A stretch of DNA of 64,000 bases from Syngnathus acus (taxonomy: Eukaryota > Chordata > Actinopteri > Syngnathiformes > Syngnathidae): NCBI RefSeq assembly GCF_901709675.1, contig NC_051088.1, positions 7,036,693 through 7,100,692 of the forward strand, in the 5' to 3' direction. Shown one piece after another: positions 56,434 to 64,000 of the stretch (positions within the stretch are counted from its first letter, which is position 1; each line of letters opens with the position of its first letter). The notes beneath the pieces are model-generated. The model had not been told where the DNA came from. It searched no databases and saw only the letters and a list, made by a program, of their open reading frames with translations. The position numbers and the translations under genes are program-made.

Positions 56434-59319
56434 CTGTAAATAGGTAAAAAGGAAAAACAACAAGATTTATTAAAACATTCATAAGGATGGTTTGAGGGGA
56501 GTAACTAGGAGTTGACGAATGAAGACACTACAGTGCAAAGAGAGAATTAATCAAATTCAGGGTATAGGAAAGAGAATGTGCAAGAGGGGTCTGTAATGTG
56601 CAATATGTTAGACAAATAGCTCAGAAAAATAACAAAACAACCATTAATAGTCATAAATGGATGGATGGATATGTAGTGCTACAGCTAGTTTGCAGGCCTT
56701 TGGCAACCAGCCAACCCACTGCCATTGGAATATGTAATGCGATTGGGGGAGGAAAAATGACCACTCCCAAGCAAGATAATCAAGATGAGAGGTACTGTAC
56801 GTGACTGAAGACACAGTGGAGATGACAGATTGTGCACGGTTGGTGAAAGTGGTGGATGGCTCACGTACAATTAGTGAAAAATAAATAAACAAGGACACAG
56901 TATACTTGAATTGAAAAAAAAAAAAAAATCCTATTGAACAGGAATATGGAAGAACAAATCATAACAAAATGATGACTGGAGGATCATCAAATATACAGTC
57001 AGTGTAATAGTATTACGAATCACTGGCTTTTATTAGCTCATTTTCACGACTAAGATATTCAAATGGTTAAGTTTGTCTTGTAATTTGTTAATTTAAAAAT
57101 TAATAAACAGAGAGAATCAATGAATTTGGTAAGAAAAAGAAAACAAGTGAAAGCAACAGAAGGAGAGTAGGCAAAAAAAAATGGAGAGAAAGGCGAGGAT
57201 AGGGGTTGGCTGGTGGTGGCAGCTGGTTTGATTACCGGATTATGAGGAGCCTCACTCCCTACTGACCTCTAAGACACGCACACACATAGACGAAGGCAGT
57301 AAATAAGAAGCCAGAAGAGTCCCTGACTTTAACACGAAGAAAAATGGATGCTTACAGGCTAGATAGACTTATTATGTAGTCACAACTGATAGCTCAGCTC
57401 ACACAGCACGTTTCAACAAACGACATCTCATCATCCTCAACTTCAGAGGGCAACATTATTTCATTATTGTCATCACGCCATGTCACACAAATTGAAGATG
57501 ATCTCCTATTGTTATTTAAATGGGGGAAATCTTGAGAATGACTGGATAATCTGCTGGAGGAGGATTTAATCACACATGCGCACACACATTCACACATTTT
57601 GTTTGGACATCCATTGTTTAGCTATTAAATAATAACAAAAATAATTGACTGCTCTGAGTTGTGGGTTTACTGTCTCCTGCTACATTTTGTTAATAGTCAT
57701 GATGGATAACGCATAAAAAAAATCTCACATTAATCTCTTAGTAGATTTGTGCAGTAGTTTTAGTTTACTCATTTCTCAATTAAAAGACAAGGGGAGGCTT
57801 GAAAAGAAGCAAATTAAAGCAATCTGAGAACACCACTGGATATTGAAACAGCTAAATGCTTTGTTGTGGTGCGGAATATTAAAACAAAACGTACATCATG
57901 ACTTCTGGAAAAATAAAGACCATTTTTCATCTTTTCTATGAATTACATTGCGTTTAGGTGTGATGTTGGAAGTTATTCAAATTTGGATGAAGATTAAAAT
58001 ACAAAAGAACACAACATGTCTCGCTCTACTCTCTGGCCTCGCAATAAGCAGTTATGACTCTCTGATGAAGGTTAAGTCTAAGCTTGCTTCAGTAGCGCAT
58101 GAGACTTTGACTGACACTTTGGAAATCCATCATCAGACATTCAATGACACTTGAACAAACAAGGTCAAACATCATCCCAAGCAAAGATGTGAGTGCCTGC
58201 AGAGTGCAGCAGAAGACGCTTCAAATGTGGGGAAAAAAACAAAAAACTATAGCTTGCAACTCTTGCGCTGTCGAGAAGAGAGATTACTGCTGCTGGGTGA
58301 TACCATCATTTATTCATTCAGAAATATATATCCAACTTTGCGATAGAAAGCCATGGAACCAGAGTGAAGCACTCTGATAGATACAAAGTGAGGACAGGTG
58401 ATTTTGCACAGAAAAAAATTCAAGTCATAAATAATTCATCAGCCTTTCTGATGCTTTAGCGTGCATGGAAACAATAAAACATTAATATCTTACAAAGGCC
58501 ATAAATAGAAAGTTACTTTGGTATATGTTGTTGAACAAAAGATTTTTTAATAACTTGGCAAAAGCCTTTTTGACCCGTGTGGACATGAAGACATCATCTT
58601 CCGCTTGAAAAGCGGCAGAGCGCTTATAAAGCCTTTAAAGAATGAACACGCTGATGCAGAATCACCAGTAAAGTCCCACTGGTGCCAGAACACCAAGCGG
58701 GTCCAATAAGTGTTCTGCTTTTAAGATGCTCCCTGGGTCGACAAGTGAGGATTCCAGCGCTATCTCACGTTGCCAGGTAGCTTGACTAATAGCGCGCTGA
58801 AAGCTCCTTGAATGTCAGAGCCTCCCAAGCTAACATCTAGTTAAGACGGATGCAAATAGTCTGCAAAGTCAAGTTCAATGAAACGCCACAGTTGCAGCTG
58901 AAAGCAGACAGGAAAATATGTTTTTTTTGGAGGGAGGGGTGGGCAAAATGGAAACAAATCATCTACCTAATGCGATTATGAAAAATTGGAAAGTTGAAAG
59001 CCCCTGAGGTCATTTGGAATTCAACCAACATTTCTGAGAAAAATGATGAGGGAACCGCTGCCAAGCATGAGGTCTTTGCATACCTCAATTCAGTGACAAT
59101 GAACTCTGCATATTCAAAAGGAATTGGCCTAACAAGGTGTGTCAAGTGAAAATAATCTGAGGAGAAAAGAAGCGAGGTTACCTTGGCCAAGAGATTAAGA
59201 TCAAAGCTCAACACCGCGGGGATGCTGGTTCAACATCATCGACCGGTAGACGATTGTGGCAAAAAAAAAAAAAACGATTTAGCAAGCGTAGACAGACTTG
59301 AGAGGATGCAGTAATCGAC

Positions 59320-59440
59320 CATCAAGCCCCAACAGTCTCCGGACCCCCAGCTGTGCTGTCCTTGAGCAAAACACCGATACCATGAACCGCTCCCCGGGTG
59401 TCAAATCACTCCCCGCTGATCCACTTTGTCATCATCGCCG
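59320..59440 (+). repeat. SINE- or MITE-like dispersed repeat fragment
   Basis: CTTGAGCAAAACACCGATACC followed by AACCGCTCCCCGGG resembles a phrase (TTGAGCAAGGCACCGAACCC...CTGCTCCCCGGG) found in many fish repeats. Only a fragment is present. Confidence 0.45.
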
Positions 59441-61239
59441 TTACCGGGTGATTGGATTGGAGTTGTCAAAGTTAGATGTCTTTCCGAGTTGTTGTTTTGC
59501 TGTTACAGCGGACAACTTGTTTTGCAGTTGTATGACAATTAAGAACGTTGTAAATCAGATGGATGAGCTGCATCTACAAATCATTCCGCCTTCATTAAAC
59601 AATATATTTACTGTTGTTTACACATTACATTTATCTTTACACTTGTATGGCCACAACAAATGTGAAAATTGTACTTGGAAAATTAAAGTCAATAATTAAT
59701 TACAGTATAATGGAATGAGGCATTGACTGTAGACGACACCAATAACGGCGCACTTGCTCGCAAGTTTGCATACAAAAGAAACACAAGGTATTTTTTTTCA
59801 GACAGCATTTTTCCAACAACATAAAGGAAATCCTTTCACAAGGCACGTTTGGTCTCTTAAAGGAGACTTGTGCCGTGGTTTAACAAGCAATCTACCCACC
59901 AGAAATTGTAAGCCTCATTCAGTGAGTCCTAAATTATAAAATTCTGGCCTTAGATGTGGAAGAAATGTGCTTTTCATTTTTAGGGCATGCATTACTCATG
60001 AACAGTCAGTAAAAAAATTGAATGAGTGTGTTCAAGCCTATAACTTTTTCTACGTTTAAAACAGGAGACAAAAGTAATTTTAGTTGCCATGGTACTATTG
60101 TAAACATTGATATTCGTAAGGCATAGGGATCTGCAAAGCAGTTTGGCACTTTAAATGAATAACTATACATGACTAAGAACCAGTAGAAGAAATGTACTTC
60201 ATTAATTTGCCAAACATCAGAATGAAATGCGAAAAGAAGTTGGTGAGCGATATAATCCGTTTTGTTTAAATTAATACTTTCTCTCATCATATGATGTCAA
60301 GTTCATGGGATGTACTGTAGATGTAGCAGACACGTCTGACAGGATTAAATACTTAAAAGGCCCCTCTTGCTTTTCTCATTCATATTCACCCGTACTGTTG
60401 TGGTTGAGATTCTGGCTGAGTATCTGCTCTCTTGCTCATTTAAGAGATTGGGATTAAGAGTAAAAAGCCCAAAGGGGGAGATTTATTTCAACTAGCATGC
60501 AAACCCGTTTAAAAAAAAATGCAAAAATTGGATTTAGGGTGAACAAAAGCCATTTGCTGCTTCTCAGAAATACACAAAATGTCTGTCATGGTGCCTTCAG
60601 CCCATTAGTGTTCAGGCCATGTCGACCCAATAGGATGGGTTCAATCCCTTTTTACACGGCGCTGTCAACATGGTTTTGTTCGCCCCTCCTCTCCCTCTTG
60701 CCAGAAAAGCCCCCAAGTGCATGAGAAGGTTGACCTCACAACACACTGCTGAGACAGATAAGACAAGGTACGCTGAGCTCTGCATTTGACAGCCACAAAG
60801 AATGAAAATCTCACAAAAGTTAACAATAGTCAACTTGTTTGACGATTCAGAATGTTACTTTGATTATTGCATCAATATGTCACTGATGATTATTTTGATT
60901 ATTAGGACCCACAATAGATTATCTCTAATTTCTTTTTTTTTTGGAATATGAACACACTGGACTTCAGAAGCAATATGTTGTGTTGTATCCAAGGTTATAG
61001 TGGCTTTGTGCTTTGTCGTTGTTTCTCTGCAACATTTGTCAACACTAAAATGGGTCATATCAATTTATACTAAAAAATGTATACTACAAAATATAGTCTC
61101 TGTATCACTGCAAAACACACACACGCGCGCGCACATGCAGCTCAGCCACTGGCTGGACTGCTGGTTTCTGCTCTGTTTGTTTTGAAAGCCTTTCAAGGCC
61201 TGAGGTCAGTGATTATACTAAAAGTGGAACTCAGTTGAA

Positions 61240-61242
<3 letters not shown>

Positions 61243-61293
<51 letters not shown>
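61243..61293. repeat. (AC)n microsatellite
   Basis: About 25 perfect AC units. Confidence 0.95.
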
Positions 61294-61296
<3 letters not shown>

Positions 61297-63074
61297 GCAC
61301 AGGGCAACCGGCAACATTAGGGTTTCAAAGCAGCCTTTTACAACAAAAGCTTTAATCCTTTACATTAAACCGGATAGTACGTTGCACTGACACAAAAGCC
61401 ATCTCGCCCGTTAAGTCTCTGCCCATTAGCCCATATCATACTTCCACACACGCTGTGTCTATTGTACTTCCTTGGTTGATCTACAACCTCACACAAATCC
61501 GCACAACTCCGACCTCTGACATGCACGTGACAGCAGTTAGCAGCTGGAATGTGGCGGCTGCCAACATCCTATTTGTGTCTTCCTTTTGTTTTGTTGCTGC
61601 AGCTGGAATTTTTTTCCTCCAAATGTAAAAATACTTCATTTTGTATCAGGGATATTTTCTTGAATATTATTTTTTCTGATGACTTTTACTCCCAATGTGA
61701 AAACATATCTTTACTTTCTACTTTGTCAAACTAAGTCTGTTACTTTTTTCATTCTCCACGTATCACAAACATTATGTAAAATGGAAAAATAGAGATCCTT
61801 GCATCTTTCAAGGTGGAAAAACGACACTGAGAAATGTGAACCAGGGAGCATTAACGACAACGGAAACGATTTGAAGCAAGATAAGCCCTATTATAGAAAT
61901 TTTTTATTTCGCAAAATTGTTTGATGTCTGCTCGAAGAACATGTCAATACCAGCTACCGCATTCAACAGTTATCTGTTCAAACTGTTTTATTTTTTTTGC
62001 ATTAGCAGGTTGGCTTCAGGAGTTATCAAAATGAGTATTGTGCATAATTGACAGTAAAAAAAAAAAAAAATTTACATTTTTCTACTGTTTAATTGTGAAC
62101 ATCCATTGATGGACGCATGGAGAATGTGCTCCCCTTGAGCAAACCGAGTACATATGCAGGCCATTGAAGCTACTGACAGGGTCTCAGGTCTCAGGCTATG
62201 GCATGATTGCTGGCCACAAACAACCCAAAAAAAAAAGGTGATATCTGGTCCATTGAGCAGGGTGCGGAAACTGGGACTTGCTGCACCACCTGAGAAATAT
62301 TTAATGTCTGGCAAGCAACTGTGGACCAGGAGAAGATCTAATGGCCTCTAATGGGCTGGTGAAAGCACTCTTTGGTAGTCTTAGAACAGGCTTGACGTGT
62401 ACAGTATGGATACTGTATAGTCAATGCATGCAGGTGGCTGTGGTTGCAGAGTCAACATGCTCATGAGGTTTGAACTTTTGCTTTTACATAATGGACTGCG
62501 TTCCCTGAATGAAAAAGCATATTACATGAGGATGGCACTCAGTACAGCATAGACCTCAACCAAGGCTCAATTAGACCCACATCAAACTCTTGCATTACTT
62601 GAGCAGCAGTTGAGAAAACCACTAAAAGTCTCACAACACAAAACATAAGTGGGGGGAAACGGGAAATGTTGGATGGGCCACAGCTTGTAATGAGGTAGCG
62701 TCATCCTTGACCCACGCTGTAATGGAGTATGTGAAAAATCACATTTGCTTGCTTGTTTGTTTGGTTGGTTGCTTTTGGTCTATTTTCCATGCAAATGTGC
62801 TTAAGTGCAGTAAGAACTAAGCTTTTACTATCTTTTTAAAGGACAACATTTTTGATACACCCTTTATATTCTAATTGTTCTGCTGAGAACATTTGTTGTT
62901 GTTTTCTTGTAGGACGTACAGCAAAATTGTGCTACACCACTGTGGGGGGAACATTATTTACCATTGATGTCCCCAGAACAAATTGCCTTTTCTTTTTTTG
63001 TCCTCCAGCAAAGCCTTGCCTCTGAGAGTTGGCGAGTGCAACCAAAGCCGTTCTTGGCCACTTGGTCTTTTTTT

Positions 63075-63126
<52 letters not shown>
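63075..63126. repeat. (CT)n microsatellite
   Basis: About 24 CT units with one CC interruption. It produces spurious Arg-Glu and Leu-Ser repeat ORFs. Confidence 0.95.
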
Positions 63127-63128
<2 letters not shown>

Positions 63129-64000
63129 ATCAAGGGCACCTTGAGCTGACACCCTTTGTGGTGCCACTCTACAATAAAAACATGATTTGTCCGCAGTCTA
63201 CTGGCTGACCCTGCAGCAAGATGCATAATCGTGTGTGTAAAAACTGGCTAAACATGAATGGGCAACGCATTTCAACAACAATGAAGTACAAACATGGGAA
63301 TTATATCAATAGCGTAGAAACTGAGAGAAAGACGTAGAGAGGCCAAGTTAAAAGAGAGAGGAGTGCAGGCCCTACGCTCTCTGCCATGCACAGATACTAT
63401 TGACTAAAAAGATGTGAATACCCTCTGAAGCACAAAGCTTTTGAGCCACCTGAGAGTACGTACTTTGTAATCTGAAAACGGGGAAAATAAACACACAAAT
63501 ATGATTCATTTTATGTAAAAAACAAAACAAAAAAACTTTTGCCTGCTCTCAGCTACAGTATACACATCTCTTGCACAGGTATGCAAGTACACACACCATC
63601 GAGGAACAACACAAATACGGGGATAAGAATCGTGGAAAGTCAAGATAAAAAAAATCCATGCAGAAGAAGCAACCCAGGAGATGTTTGGTGGATAACAGTG
63701 AAGTTCTGAGTAGGGAGAAGTGAGTTCAATTGAAAGTATATAGTCATATAAGGTGAGAGAAGAGCACATTGAAGACTGAAGGAGCAAAAAGACCAGCGAG
63801 ACAACTAATAGGAATAATTCATCCACACGTCCATGCATATAGAGAATAAAAAAAGACCAGGAATCATAGACACACGCGCGCAGAGCAAGCGAGAGAGAAA
63901 GTGACAGCTATGCTCCGAGCCTGACTGGCGCAAAATGTAGTTTCATTATAATCGCATAACTGTCACATCCTGGAGGGGAAAGATAGTGGGAGAATCTTAT

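Larger units (their letters stand above)
56434..64000. other. CELSR3 intron 1 (partial, at least 7.5 kb)
   Basis: No exon is seen up to the right edge, so the large first exon with the cadherin repeats is beyond 64000. The interval holds a SINE-like fragment (59320-59440), (AC)n at 61243, (CT)n at 63075 and several low-repeat stretches (for example 58560-58800, 60570-60740) that might be conserved noncoding DNA. Confidence 0.65.

Noticed and set aside
59298-59699. 133-codon ORF in CELSR3 intron 1
   Set aside because: It overlaps a SINE-like fragment and has no recognisable domain or start context.
63078-63226. Arg-Glu repeat and Leu-Ser repeat ORFs
   Set aside because: Produced by the (CT)n microsatellite.

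Overview
The window is vertebrate nuclear DNA, almost certainly from a ray-finned (percomorph-type) teleost. It has short conserved exons with canonical GT-AG borders, compact intergenic space, and many fish-type repeats: a LINE with endonuclease and reverse transcriptase, TA-flanked and hAT-like MITEs, Tc1-like remnants, L2-like tails and (AC)n/(GACA)n microsatellites. The species cannot be named from the sequence. Exon borders were worked out by hand from splice sites, reading-frame phase and remembered vertebrate homologues. Nothing was aligned by computer.

Layout. (1) Positions 1-3806 hold the 3' part of a non-LTR retrotransposon on the + strand. Its ORF is interrupted only by a MITE of about 864 bp with perfect terminal inverted repeats. 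(2) Positions 4107-8465, minus strand, hold five exons of WDR6, the WD40 partner of the tRNA ribose methyltransferase FTSJ1. The last exon or exons lie left of the window, so the LINE sits inside a WDR6 intron. (3) About 0.7 kb of putative bidirectional promoter separates WDR6 from a divergent plus-strand gene (9142-11704). I reconstruct that gene as four exons encoding 252 residues: an N-terminal BED/hAT-like zinc finger, a linker and a C-terminal basic coiled coil. I do not recognise it as a named gene. (4) Positions 11705-16379 are intergenic or 3' UTR with repeats. (5) Positions 16380-56433, minus strand, hold 36 coding exons of CELSR3 (ADGRC3, a Flamingo-type seven-pass cadherin). They run from just after the cadherin repeats through EGF, laminin-G, HormR, GAIN/GPS and 7TM regions to the stop codon. 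(6) Positions 56434-64000 are CELSR3 intron 1; the large first exon encoding the cadherin repeats is beyond the right edge.

The phases of all 36 CELSR3 exons join without a break, including a 15-nt microexon. WDR6 acts in tRNA modification, and CELSR3 in axon guidance and planar polarity. They share a neighbourhood in human 3p21.31, so this looks like conserved synteny rather than an operon-like unit. I found no novel defence, biosynthetic or other multi-gene system. The most useful new observations are the unnamed four-exon gene, the CELSR3 microexon, an in-frame stop-free 81-nt intron, a GC-AG intron in WDR6, and a CELSR3 GPS site that lacks the cleavage triad.
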